NCBI GenBank assembly: GCA_002440705.1
Contig: DJVA01000049.1
Coordinates: forward strand, 1 to 64,000
Reading direction: 5' to 3'
DNA from: Flavobacteriaceae bacterium UBA6268
GTDB taxonomy: Bacteria > Bacteroidota > Bacteroidia > Flavobacteriales > Flavobacteriaceae
Length of the DNA: 64,000 bases
This document shows, in pieces, positions 8,739-16,426 of the stretch (position 1 is the stretch's first letter; each line of letters begins with the position of its first letter). The translations under genes and the position numbers were made by a program. The notes under the pieces were generated by a model. It was given only the letters and a program-made list of their open reading frames with translations, ran no database searches and was not told the origin of the DNA.

Positions 8739-9359
8739 ATGGATTTTTCTTCTAAACTACTGGAAAACGCAGTCAATGAAATGTCCCAACTGCCCGGCAT
8801 TGGAAAACGTACAGCCTTGCGATTGGTATTGCATCTTCTAAGGCAACCGGAATCGCAGACCGTGCGACTGTCCCATAGTTTGAAACAACTGCGCGAGGAG
8901 ATCAATTTCTGCAAAAACTGCCATAATATTTCAGATACCGAAATATGCGAGATCTGTGCCAACCCCAATAGGGATGAAGCCTTGGTCTGCGTTGTGGAGG
9001 ACATTCGCGATGTGATGGCTATTGAAAACACCAGCCAGTTTCAGGGACATTACCATGTATTGGGGGGCAAAATATCACCCATGGATGGAATAGGCCCTGG
9101 AGATCTTCATATCGACACGTTGGTGGAAAAGATAAAAAAGGGAAGTGTCCGGGAGTTGATACTCGCTTTAAGCTCGACCATGGAGGGCGACACCACCAAT
9201 TTTTACATTTTTAAACAATTGGAAGGGAAGGAGGTATTGGTCACCACCATTGCCCGTGGTATTGCTGTTGGGGACGAGTTGGAATATGCCGATGAAGTTA
9301 CCCTTGGGAGAAGCATTCTTCACCGGGTCCCTTTTGAAGGATCTTTAAAAAGTTCATAA
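8739..9359 (+). CDS. recR: Recombination mediator RecR
   Basis: This 206-residue protein is RecR, which with RecF/RecO loads RecA onto SSB-coated gapped DNA. A helix-hairpin-helix (LPGIGKRTALRL, about 18-29) is followed by a Cys4 zinc finger (Cys58, 61, 70, 73) and a Toprim domain beginning CVVEDIRD. The ATG at 8739 is chosen because it gives the canonical N-terminus; an upstream in-frame start at 8700 falls inside a terminator hairpin. A TATCTTTC box at 8715-8722 could be its promoter. Only 2 bp separate it from the glycosyltransferase gene, implying coupled translation. Confidence 0.95.
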   Translation: MDFSSKLLENAVNEMSQLPGIGKRTALRLVLHLLRQPESQTVRLSHSLKQLREEINFCKNCHNISDTEICEICANPNRDEALVCVVEDIRDVMAIENTSQFQGHYHVLGGKISPMDGIGPGDLHIDTLVEKIKKGSVRELILALSSTMEGDTTNFYIFKQLEGKEVLVTTIARGIAVGDELEYADEVTLGRSILHRVPFEGSLKSS

Positions 9360-9361
9360 GA

Positions 9362-10492
9362 GTGAAGCTTTCTGTAATCATCCTTAATTACAATGTTCGC
9401 TTTTTTCTTGAACAGTGTTTGATTTCCGTAAAACGTGCCCTCAAGGGGATGGATGCAGAAATTATTGTTGTGGATAATGCCTCGGTAGACGATAGTTGCG
9501 CAATGGTGAAGGATCAATTTCCCGAAGTAAAACTTCTTCAGAATAAAGAAAACCTTGGGTTCAGTATTGCAAATAACTTGGCAGCAGCAGCAGCCAAAGG
9601 AGAATACCTCTGCATCCTGAACCCCGATACGGCTGTGGCGGAAGATACTTTTGTAAAATGCCTGGAATACATCGAAAGCACACAAAAGATAGGTGCTTTG
9701 GGAATTTATTACATGGACGGTACGGGCAATTTTTTACCGGAAAGCAAAAGAAATCTCCCCACCCCCAAACGGTCCCTTTTGAAATTCTTGGGCTATAGCC
9801 GTGGGAAAAATGGGTATTATGCCAAATACCTTCAAGAAAAAGGAGAAGGCACAGTCGAAATCCTGGCAGGAGCCTTCATGCTTTTAAGGCGCGATTTGTA
9901 CGTACAAGTGGGTGGGTTTGATGAGGATTATTTTATGTATGGGGAAGACATAGACCTCTGCTATAAAATTTCCAAGCAAGGGCTTCAAAATCATTATTAC
10001 GGTAATGTTTCACTGTTGCATTATAAAGGCGAAAGTACCCAGAGGGATACCCATTACCTGAACCGGTTTTATGGGGCCATGCATATTTTCTATCGCAAGC
10101 ATTTCAGTAAAAACCCGCTATTGAACGCCTTGGTTTTTGGAGGGATTGCCGTCACTAAATTCTTCAAAAAGCATAAAAAGGAAAAGCACACTAAGCATTA
10201 TTTGGATGAAGTGTGGGTACTCACCGAAAACCTGAATTTTTTGAGAGCAATTTCTGAATTATTCGAATTGCCCGTAAAATCGGTCGCCAAACGGGCCGTT
10301 GAAGAAGATTTGGTATCGAACAAAATGCTGGTCTTTGATGCCGATTACCTTCCTTATAAGTCCATCTTTGAATTTATGCAAAAACAGAAAAATCGGGACA
10401 ATTCTTTTCGCATCAAACCTCCCGGAAGAAACTTTATCATTGGCAGCGATCAAAGCGATATGAAAGGGGAGGTGCACCAACTTAATTTGTGA
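9362..10492 (+). CDS. Glycosyltransferase family 2 protein (rhamnosyltransferase-like)
   Basis: The 376-residue protein starts with GTG, 2 bp after the recR stop. The N-terminal GT-A fold begins SVIILNYN, the nucleotide-sugar and metal site includes LNPDT, and the acceptor-side motif GGFDEDYFMYGEDIDLC is typical of WbbL-like rhamnosyltransferases. No transmembrane segments are evident, so it acts at the cytoplasmic face. It probably adds a sugar to a surface polysaccharide or lipopolysaccharide; donor and acceptor are unknown. Residues beyond about 260 form a basic and then acidic extension not explained by the GT2 domain. The recR-GT2 pairing seems functionally unrelated. Confidence 0.85.
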   Translation: MKLSVIILNYNVRFFLEQCLISVKRALKGMDAEIIVVDNASVDDSCAMVKDQFPEVKLLQNKENLGFSIANNLAAAAAKGEYLCILNPDTAVAEDTFVKCLEYIESTQKIGALGIYYMDGTGNFLPESKRNLPTPKRSLLKFLGYSRGKNGYYAKYLQEKGEGTVEILAGAFMLLRRDLYVQVGGFDEDYFMYGEDIDLCYKISKQGLQNHYYGNVSLLHYKGESTQRDTHYLNRFYGAMHIFYRKHFSKNPLLNALVFGGIAVTKFFKKHKKEKHTKHYLDEVWVLTENLNFLRAISELFELPVKSVAKRAVEEDLVSNKMLVFDADYLPYKSIFEFMQKQKNRDNSFRIKPPGRNFIIGSDQSDMKGEVHQLNL

Positions 10493-10562
10493 ATGCTTTA
10501 AACGAGCGACAATTTTTGGCAAACCTTTTAGAAAATAGCAAAGCAAAACCCTCAAATTTCAT

Positions 10563-10570
10563 TAATTTTG
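10563..10570 (+). promoter_or_regulatory. Promoter -7 box TAATTTTG
   Basis: A perfect TAnnTTTG box, followed by CATCC as at other promoters in this window, lies 33 bp before the E2 start. It also explains why an apparent in-frame TTG at 10568 is not a start. Confidence 0.6.
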
Positions 10571-10603
10571 CATCCACTTAGACCAAGTGAGTATCGAAAG
10601 ACT

Positions 10604-11938
10604 ATGGCAAGATTTGAACTGAAATTACCAAAAATGGGTGAAAGCGTTGCTGAGGCAACTATCACGAATTGGCTTAAAAGTGTGGGCGATTCCATTGAAA
10701 TGGATGAGGCTGTTCTTGAAATTGCCACCGACAAGGTAGACAGTGAGGTCCCCAGTGAAGTGGAAGGCGTTTTGGTGGAACAACTTTTCAACGTAGACGA
10801 TGTGGTGCAAGTAGGGCAAACCCTTGCCATCATTGAAACCAATGGGCAAATGAGTCCTGTTGAAGCGGAGGCTCTTGTAGAACCAAAAACCCCTGAAGTT
10901 TCGCAAGAAATCATTAGCGAAGTAGAAGGTCGTGTTGAAAACGCTAAGGCATCGGTTCAGCCAACCATCGAAAGCAGCGGCGAACGCTTCTATTCTCCTT
11001 TGGTCAAGAACATGGCTGCTGCCGAAGGGATTTCCCAAACAGAATTGGATGCCATCCAAGGAACAGGTAAAGAGGGGCGTGTGACCAAAAACGACATGCT
11101 TGCCTATTTGGAAAACAGGGGAAAACAACCCGCACTCACTGCCAGTGATACAACTTCAGTTACTTCGGGTACGGTCGTGAAGACAACCCCTGAAAAACAA
11201 GTAGCCAAACCCCCGGTATCTGTAAATGGCGGTGATGAAATCATCGAAATGACCCGTATGGGCAAACTCATTGCCCATCACATGGTCGAAAGTATGGCAA
11301 CATCGGCCCATGTGCAAAGTTTTGTGGAATGTGATGTTACCAATATCTGGAATTGGCGCAATAAGGTTAAAGATGCTTTTGAAAAGCAAGAAGGCGAGAA
11401 GCTTACCTTTACACCAATCTTTATGGAGGCCGTGGCCAAAGCCCTTCGTGATTTTCCAATGATGAACATACAAGTAGATGGTGACCGCATCATTAAAAAG
11501 AGGGACATCAATTTAGGGATGGCTGCCGCATTACCCGACGGAAACCTCATTGTTCCCGTCATCAAAAAGGCCGATCAACTCAATTTGGTAGGCATGAGTA
11601 AAACCGTAAACGATCTAGCCAACAGGGCTCGAAACAATCAACTGAAACCTGACGAAATCCAAGGAGGTACCTATACGGTGACCAACGTGGGGACTTTCGG
11701 AAGCGTGATGGGAACCCCCATCATCAACCAACCCCAAGTGGGTATTTTGGCCTTGGGTGCCATCCGTAAAGTGCCTGCCGTGATTGAAACCCCGGACGGT
11801 GATTTTATTGGTATCCGCTATAAAATGTTCCTGTCCCATAGTTACGACCACCGTGTGGTCAATGGGGCTTTGGGCGGGCAATTTGTGAAGCGTGTGGCCG
11901 ATTACTTGGAAGCTTGGGATGTTAAAAGAGCTATTTAA
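10604..11938 (+). CDS. 2-oxoacid dehydrogenase E2 (dihydrolipoamide acyltransferase)
   Basis: The 444-residue E2 subunit transfers acyl groups from a lipoyl arm to CoA. An N-terminal lipoyl domain (about 1-78) carries the modified lysine in ATDKVDSE (Lys44). A peripheral E1/E3-binding domain follows (about 125-170), then the trimeric acyltransferase core ending in the catalytic HSYDHRVVNG motif. One lipoyl domain and this architecture resemble branched-chain or generic 2-oxoacid dehydrogenase E2s of Bacteroidota; E1 and E3 are not adjacent, so substrate is unassigned. The ATG at 10604 gives the canonical MARFELKLPKMGE start. Its stop overlaps the 3' end of the convergent glutaredoxin-like gene. 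Confidence 0.88.
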   Translation: MARFELKLPKMGESVAEATITNWLKSVGDSIEMDEAVLEIATDKVDSEVPSEVEGVLVEQLFNVDDVVQVGQTLAIIETNGQMSPVEAEALVEPKTPEVSQEIISEVEGRVENAKASVQPTIESSGERFYSPLVKNMAAAEGISQTELDAIQGTGKEGRVTKNDMLAYLENRGKQPALTASDTTSVTSGTVVKTTPEKQVAKPPVSVNGGDEIIEMTRMGKLIAHHMVESMATSAHVQSFVECDVTNIWNWRNKVKDAFEKQEGEKLTFTPIFMEAVAKALRDFPMMNIQVDGDRIIKKRDINLGMAAALPDGNLIVPVIKKADQLNLVGMSKTVNDLANRARNNQLKPDEIQGGTYTVTNVGTFGSVMGTPIINQPQVGILALGAIRKVPAVIETPDGDFIGIRYKMFLSHSYDHRVVNGALGGQFVKRVADYLEAWDVKRAI

Positions 11939-12552
11939 TTGTTGAGCTCACCAGCCACCTTTTCTAGTTCATCGTATCCAAAAATCGTATATGTTTTGTT
12001 CCAAATAACAGGAAAGCGTATTTGGGTATTTTCTTTCAGCTCATTGTTGATAAAATTCATAAACTGCCGGTAAAGGCTGGGGTCTTCATCAAGATTGAAA
12101 TTCCTGAAATTTACCCTTTCCGATTCCAGCAAAGCAACGAGTACTTCGCATTTTTCACAGTTTGAAATCGAAAAAATAACAATTTTGCCTTTTAGGACAT
12201 TTTCAATATCCACCACTTGCTTTTCGTAGGTAACCGACACGCTGTTATCCCGATTTTCGTTCACAATAAGATCGTACGTATAACTGGAAGGAATACCTGA
12301 AAGCTCGATAAGTGTAGTCATGGGCACTTTTGAAAAAGGGGGGATGTCCTTCAATATGGGCTTATCGGCACTACGGCGGTAGCCTTCCGCAAAGACCATC
12401 AGGAATACGTTCAAGGTATCGGCGGTTGTATTTTCGGCCATTAAGACCAAGCGTTTTCCAGTCTTCTTTTCGGAAATTAGCACTTGCTCCTGCTGCGCAT
12501 TGGTCATGCACAGGGATAGTAATGCGATGAATAGAATTACTTGCTGCTTCAT
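11935..12552 (-). CDS. Secreted glutaredoxin-like protein
   Basis: The 205-residue protein starts at MKQQVILF and has a signal peptide of about 20 residues ending TNAQ. Residues 25-115 look like a beta-rich domain of unknown family. Residues 120-205 resemble glutaredoxin: a beta strand leads to Cys132-Glu-Lys-Cys135, and RFPVIW (Pro181) is placed like the cis-proline strand. Export and a CEKC active site suggest a periplasmic thiol-disulfide role, but the partner is unknown. The upstream in-frame ATG at 12597 would precede the signal peptide and is rejected. It is convergent with the E2 gene, overlapping by 4 bp. Confidence 0.65.
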   Translation of the reverse strand: MKQQVILFIALLSLCMTNAQQEQVLISEKKTGKRLVLMAENTTADTLNVFLMVFAEGYRRSADKPILKDIPPFSKVPMTTLIELSGIPSSYTYDLIVNENRDNSVSVTYEKQVVDIENVLKGKIVIFSISNCEKCEVLVALLESERVNFRNFNLDEDPSLYRQFMNFINNELKENTQIRFPVIWNKTYTIFGYDELEKVAGELNN

Positions 12553-12576
12553 ACTGAAAAACGAAGATAATAATCC

Positions 12577-12584
12577 TATTTTTG
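12577..12584 (+). promoter_or_regulatory. Promoter -7 box TATTTTTG
   Basis: A perfect TAnnTTTG box lies 16 bp before the exonuclease start, giving a very short leader for the exonuclease-FAH-Hpt-cinA run. Confidence 0.55.
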
Positions 12585-12600
12585 TAGCACAAACCATACC

Positions 12601-13368
12601 ATGGAATTACAACTGCACAAACCCATTTGCTTTTTCGATCTTGAGACCACAGGCATCAATGTGGCTTCCGATCGCATTGTTGAAATTTCGATCCTAAAAG
12701 TGTTCCCTAATGGGAATAGGGAAAGTCATACTTGGCGCGTCAATCCCGAAATGCCCATACCAAAACAGGCCAGCGCGGTGCACGGTATTACGGACGAGAT
12801 GGTAGCCAGTGAACCTACTTTTCGCGAATTGGCTTCCACAGTTTACCAATTGTTGAAAGACAGCGATTTGGGTGGTTTTAACAGCAATCGTTTTGACATT
12901 CCTTTACTTGCGGAAGAACTTTTGCGGGCCGAAATCGATTTTGATATGAAAAAGGCCTTGTCCGTAGACGTGCAGACCATTTTTCACAAAATGGAAAAAC
13001 GCACCCTCGAAGCTGCCTACAAGTTCTATTGCGATAAAACCTTGGAAGATGCCCACAGTGCCGCCGCCGATACCATGGCCACTTACGAGGTGCTGAAAGC
13101 GCAATTGGCCAAATATCCTGATTTGGAAAATAACATTCCTTTTTTGGCCGATTTCAGTTCGCATCGCGAGTTTGCCGATTTTGCAGGCTTCATTGGTTAC
13201 GACAAGAATGGCGAGGAGGTATTTAATTTTGGAAAGCATAAGGGTGTTTTGGTTGAAGAAGTATTGGAAAAAGAGCCCGGATATTTTGGATGGTTGCTCA
13301 ATGCCGATTTCCCACTGTATACTAAAAAAGTGTTGACTCGAGTGAAACTCCGAAAATTCAATAGTTGA
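12601..13368 (+). CDS. DnaQ-like DEDDh 3'-5' exonuclease with C-terminal GKHKG module
   Basis: The 255-residue protein carries a complete DEDDh exonuclease site: Asp13 and Glu15 in FDLETTG, Asp99 in NRFDIPLL, His152 and Asp157 in AHSAAADT. It resembles the epsilon subunit of DNA polymerase III but stands alone. After the nuclease domain, residues 205-250 (FNFGKHKG, then EPGYFGWLL and DFPLYTK) match the module of DUF3820 proteins, a version of which is separately encoded at 31848-32066. Its last bases overlap the FAH gene in an ATGA arrangement, implying translational coupling. The role is DNA proofreading or repair; the substrate is unproven. Confidence 0.85.
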   Translation: MELQLHKPICFFDLETTGINVASDRIVEISILKVFPNGNRESHTWRVNPEMPIPKQASAVHGITDEMVASEPTFRELASTVYQLLKDSDLGGFNSNRFDIPLLAEELLRAEIDFDMKKALSVDVQTIFHKMEKRTLEAAYKFYCDKTLEDAHSAAADTMATYEVLKAQLAKYPDLENNIPFLADFSSHREFADFAGFIGYDKNGEEVFNFGKHKGVLVEEVLEKEPGYFGWLLNADFPLYTKKVLTRVKLRKFNS

Positions 13369-13979
13369 TGAAAATTATATGTGTTGGGCGAAATTATGCG
13401 GCGCACATTGCCGAGTTAGACAGTGAACGTCCCAAAGACCCTGTTCTTTTTTTAAAACCCGACAGTGCCATCATATTAAAAAACAATCCTTTTGTGATTC
13501 CTGAATTTTCCCAGGATATCCATTATGAAGTGGAACTATTGGTCAAAATCAATAAAATTGGGAAACACATCGACCAAAAATTTGCGCACAAGTATTACGA
13601 TGAAATTGGATTGGGAATCGATTTTACGGCACGCGATCTTCAAAATAAGCTGAAAGACAAAGGCTTGCCCTGGGAAAAAAGCAAAGCTTTCGACGGTTCG
13701 GCACTAATTGGTAATTTCCTTCCAAAAACCGAATTCCTATCCGTAGACGCTATTTCCTTTTCCCTGGAACGCAATGGGGAGGTGGTCCAACAAGGGAATT
13801 CGTCCTTGATGCTTTGGAAAATTGATGCGTTAATCGAATATATTTCAAAATATTTCACATTAAAGATTGGAGATATTATCTTTACAGGCACTCCTTCCGG
13901 TGTGGGAAAAGTATTTCCAAACGATTCACTCAAGGGATTCATAGAAGGGAAGGAACAGTTTTCCGTTAAAGTTAAATAA
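13368..13979 (+). CDS. Fumarylacetoacetate hydrolase family protein (acylpyruvase-like)
   Basis: This 203-residue protein is a compact single-domain FAH-family enzyme like FAHD1/YcgM, which hydrolyse acylpyruvates or decarboxylate oxaloacetate. It begins KIICVGRNYAAH; divalent-metal ligands are expected at Glu54 and Glu56 in HYEVELL and Asp85 in GIDFTARD. The FTGTPSGVG loop near the C-terminus is also conserved. The ATG overlaps the exonuclease stop. The Hpt gene begins one base after its stop, so these genes form an operon. Confidence 0.85.
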   Translation: MKIICVGRNYAAHIAELDSERPKDPVLFLKPDSAIILKNNPFVIPEFSQDIHYEVELLVKINKIGKHIDQKFAHKYYDEIGLGIDFTARDLQNKLKDKGLPWEKSKAFDGSALIGNFLPKTEFLSVDAISFSLERNGEVVQQGNSSLMLWKIDALIEYISKYFTLKIGDIIFTGTPSGVGKVFPNDSLKGFIEGKEQFSVKVK

Positions 13980-13980
13980 G

Positions 13981-14322
13981 ATGAGCAAGTTATATTCCAT
14001 AGACAGCCTTAAGGAGATTGCAGGCGATGATGCCGATTTTATGGGAGTGGTGGCCCAAACCTTTTTGGACGAAATTCCACCCGATTTGAAAGCCATGGTT
14101 GAAGCCGTTGAAAACGATAACCGGGAGTTAGCCTATCAATTTGCCCACAAAATGAAGCCCAACATTGAGATGTTTGGCATCGACTTGCTCAAACAAATTA
14201 CCGGTATCGAATCGTGGACCAAAACTTCGAAGAACATCAATTCAATTCAAACGATGGTCGACGAAGTCAATGCCACACTTCATGAAGTATTCGAGCAACT
14301 CAAATCCGATTTCAACCTGTAA
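13981..14322 (+). CDS. Hpt domain phosphotransfer protein
   Basis: The 113-residue protein is a single histidine phosphotransfer domain of four or five helices. The phospho-accepting residue is His56 in QFAHKMKPNIEMFG, a form typical of Bacteroidota Hpt proteins. It would relay phosphate between a hybrid histidine kinase and a response regulator; neither is encoded in this window. It lies between the FAH and cinA genes with gaps of 1 and 3 bp, so it is co-transcribed with genes of no obvious signalling link. Confidence 0.8.
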   Translation: MSKLYSIDSLKEIAGDDADFMGVVAQTFLDEIPPDLKAMVEAVENDNRELAYQFAHKMKPNIEMFGIDLLKQITGIESWTKTSKNINSIQTMVDEVNATLHEVFEQLKSDFNL

Positions 14323-14325
14323 TCC

Positions 14326-15573
14326 ATGTTAGCGGAAATTGTGACTATTGGCGATGAGATTCTCATCGGCCAGATTGTGGATACCAATTCGGCTTTCATC
14401 AGCCAACAGCTCAACAAAATTGGGGTTCAGGTATACCAAATTACCTCCATTCAAGACGACAGGGAGCACATTCTCCAAACCTTGAACGAAGTTTCCAAGC
14501 GTGCCAATTTAGTGCTAGTAACGGGTGGGTTGGGACCTACCAAGGATGACATTACCAAACAATGCTTTTGTGAGTTTTTGGGCGATACTTTGGTACGGGA
14601 TGCGAATTCTGAATCCAATATCCGGCATTTATTTGAAAAATACTTCAGCAAAGTACCCACTCAAATGAATCTGGACCAAGCTTTGGTGCCTTCCACTGCA
14701 ACGGTGTTAATCAACGCCAATGGAACGGCACCTGGAATGTGGATGGAAAAAGAGGGAGTGGTGTTTGTTTCGCTTCCAGGGGTTCCTTATGAAATGAAAC
14801 ACCTGTTGCTTCAACAAGTGCTTCCCAAAGTCATAGAACATTTCGACAGACCTTTCATCTATCATAAAACGTTACTTACTTACGGAATGGGAGAGAGTTC
14901 CATTGCTGAACGCATTGCGGTCTGGGAAAATGCGTTGCCCAAACACATCAAGCTGGCGTACCTGCCTTCTTTGGGGAAAGTAAGGTTGCGATTGTCTTCC
15001 AAAGGTGTCGATGAAAAAATGCTTCACGAAGAGGTCAACGCGCAAATGGATCAATTACAGACCCAGTTGAAGGACATTGCCATAGGTTATGAAGATGAAA
15101 CCTCCCTAGTAGGACGTATTGGCGAAGTGCTTCTTAAAAAAGACCAAACATTAAGCTTGGCCGAAAGCTGTACCGGAGGCGCCATTGCCGAGGAAATTAC
15201 GCAGCATGCCGGGGTGTCATCTTTTTACAGGGGAAGTATTATTCCCTATGCTACCGAGCTAAAAACGTCCATCTTGGGTGTGGATGCCCAATTGATTGCA
15301 AAATACAATGTGGTAAGCAATCCCGTTGCCGAAGCGATGGCCCAAAGGTCCAATGTACTTTTTAAAACGGATTATGCCATTGCCACCACCGGAATAGCAG
15401 GCCCTGCCAAAGGCGATGGTAACGATGAAGTAGGTACCGTTTGTATTGCCATTGCTGGACCCAAAAGGGTTATTTCCGAAAAATTTCTATTTGGTAAAGT
15501 TCGGGAGCGAGTTATCCGAAAAGCAGTCAACAAGGCCCTGGAACTCTTATGGTACGAAATTTCAAAAAACTGA
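14326..15573 (+). CDS. cinA: CinA family protein, nicotinamide-nucleotide amidase
   Basis: This 415-residue protein has both parts of long CinA. The N-terminal molybdopterin-binding-like domain begins VTIGDEILIGQIVDTN and includes VTGGLGPTKDD; the C-terminal amidase domain includes AESCTGGAIAEEI and GIAGPAKGDGNDEVG. The C-terminal domain deamidates nicotinamide mononucleotide in NAD recycling, and N-terminal domains of related proteins act as ADP-ribose pyrophosphatase. Length is as expected. It is the last gene of the exonuclease-FAH-Hpt-cinA run; no clear terminator precedes the rpmB promoter. Confidence 0.92.
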   Translation: MLAEIVTIGDEILIGQIVDTNSAFISQQLNKIGVQVYQITSIQDDREHILQTLNEVSKRANLVLVTGGLGPTKDDITKQCFCEFLGDTLVRDANSESNIRHLFEKYFSKVPTQMNLDQALVPSTATVLINANGTAPGMWMEKEGVVFVSLPGVPYEMKHLLLQQVLPKVIEHFDRPFIYHKTLLTYGMGESSIAERIAVWENALPKHIKLAYLPSLGKVRLRLSSKGVDEKMLHEEVNAQMDQLQTQLKDIAIGYEDETSLVGRIGEVLLKKDQTLSLAESCTGGAIAEEITQHAGVSSFYRGSIIPYATELKTSILGVDAQLIAKYNVVSNPVAEAMAQRSNVLFKTDYAIATTGIAGPAKGDGNDEVGTVCIAIAGPKRVISEKFLFGKVRERVIRKAVNKALELLWYEISKN

Positions 15574-15583
15574 AATACTTTTA

Positions 15584-15613
15584 TTGCAGAACATAATTAT
15601 TTTCTTAAATTTG
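15584..15613 (+). promoter_or_regulatory. Promoter TTG-N19-TAAATTTG for the rpm operon
   Basis: TTG at 15584-15586 and TAAATTTG at 15606-15613 are separated by 19 bp, an exact match to the flavobacterial housekeeping consensus. It drives rpmB with a leader of roughly 30 nt. Confidence 0.75.
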
Positions 15614-15648
15614 CACCCTGTTTAAAATTATCGATCAAATAATAGGTT

Positions 15649-15888
15649 ATGTCAAGAGTTTGTGAGCTTACGGGAAAGAAAGCGATGGTTGGGAACAACG
15701 TATCCCATGCGATGAACAAAACCAAGCGTAAATTTAACGTAAATTTGGTGAAGAAGCGTTTCTACATTCCTGAAGAGGACAAGTGGATTAAGCTAAAGGT
15801 TTCTACGGCAGCCATCAAGAACATCAATAAAAAAGGAATTTCTGCGGTTATTAAGGAAGCCCGCGAAAAAGGTTACTTGAACAAGTAA
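15649..15888 (+). CDS. rpmB: 50S ribosomal protein L28 (bL28)
   Basis: The 79-residue basic protein starts SRVCELTGKKAMVGNNVSHA, the canonical bL28 N-terminus. Only one cysteine is present, so this is the zinc-free form. It heads a three-gene ribosomal operon with rpmG (25-bp gap) and a DUF4295 gene, driven by a consensus promoter and closed by a terminator. Confidence 0.97.
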   Translation: MSRVCELTGKKAMVGNNVSHAMNKTKRKFNVNLVKKRFYIPEEDKWIKLKVSTAAIKNINKKGISAVIKEAREKGYLNK

Positions 15889-15913
15889 TCCATAACCACA
15901 ATCGTTACGTACC

Positions 15914-16096
15914 ATGGCAAAAAAAGGAAACAGAGTACAGGTTATTTTGGAATGTACAGAGCATAAAGAAAGCGGCATGCCCGGGACCTCCCGTTACATT
16001 ACCACCAAGAACAAAAAGAACACGCCAGACCGTATGGAGTTGAAAAAATTCAATCCCATCCTAAAGCGCATGACCGTTCATAAAGAAATTAAATAA
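15914..16096 (+). CDS. rpmG: 50S ribosomal protein L33 (bL33)
   Basis: The 60-residue protein has the bL33 pattern, with RVQVILECTEH near the N-terminus and the RMELKKFNP motif. The zinc-binding CxxC pairs are absent (one cysteine only), so it is the zinc-independent form. It is the second gene of the rpm operon. Confidence 0.97.
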   Translation: MAKKGNRVQVILECTEHKESGMPGTSRYITTKNKKNTPDRMELKKFNPILKRMTVHKEIK

Positions 16097-16123
16097 GACC
16101 ACCCTTATACAAAATTAAGCGAC

Positions 16124-16276
16124 ATGGCAAAGAAAGCAGTAGCATCATTACAAACCGGTTCCAAGCGATTGACCAAAGCCATTAAAATGGTGAAATCCGA
16201 AAAAACGGGAGCCTACACTTTTGTGGAATCCATCATGGCCCCTGAGTTGGTCAACGACTGGTTAAACAAAAAGTAA
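16124..16276 (+). CDS. DUF4295 small ribosome-associated protein (bL38 candidate)
   Basis: A 50-codon gene runs from ATG at 16124 (MAKKAVASLQTGSKRLTKA) to TAA at 16276. The product is small, lysine-rich and ends NDWLNKK. DUF4295 proteins follow rpmB and rpmG in Bacteroidota genomes. A novel ribosomal protein, bL38, was described from the Flavobacterium johnsoniae ribosome; from memory it belongs to this family, but I cannot verify that here. The gene lies 27 bp after rpmG, in the same operon, and is followed by a terminator. Confidence 0.85.
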   Translation: MAKKAVASLQTGSKRLTKAIKMVKSEKTGAYTFVESIMAPELVNDWLNKK

Positions 16277-16298
16277 GCTTAAAACGATATTCTTGAAG

Positions 16299-16325
16299 GC
16301 CACTTTTTTACAAAGGTGGCTTTTT
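16299..16325 (+). terminator. Terminator of the rpmB-rpmG-DUF4295 operon
   Basis: A 9-bp stem with one G-T pair (GCCACTTTT at 16299-16307 with AAAGGTGGC at 16312-16320) is followed by five T residues. Confidence 0.75.
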
Positions 16326-16333
16326 GTATTTTT

Positions 16334-16400
16334 GGCGTTCCCGCTTTTGGCGGGGCGGGCTTTCACCGCTACGCGGTAGTACGGTTCAATCCCTAACGCA
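16334..16400. repeat. GC-rich palindromic intergenic element bounded by GCGTT/AACGC
   Basis: This 67-bp block is much richer in G and C than the surrounding intergenic DNA. Its ends are complementary (GCGTT at 16335-16339, AACGC at 16395-16399). Inside are two hairpins: CCCGC/GCGGG (16340-16354) and ACCGC/GCGGT (16365-16377). Its edge TTCAATCCCTAACGCA and the GGGCTTTC core resemble dispersed intergenic elements I recall from other flavobacterial genomes, so it is probably a REP/MITE-like repeat. Only one copy was noticed here. It ends 26 bp before ftsY. Confidence 0.55.
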
Positions 16401-16426
16401 TTTCATAACAAACCCATTGTGGTAGC

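Noticed and set aside
16334..16400. Integron attC site
   Set aside because: The ends are complementary and hairpins are present, but orientation and core boxes do not match attC consensus, and no integrase or cassette array is present.
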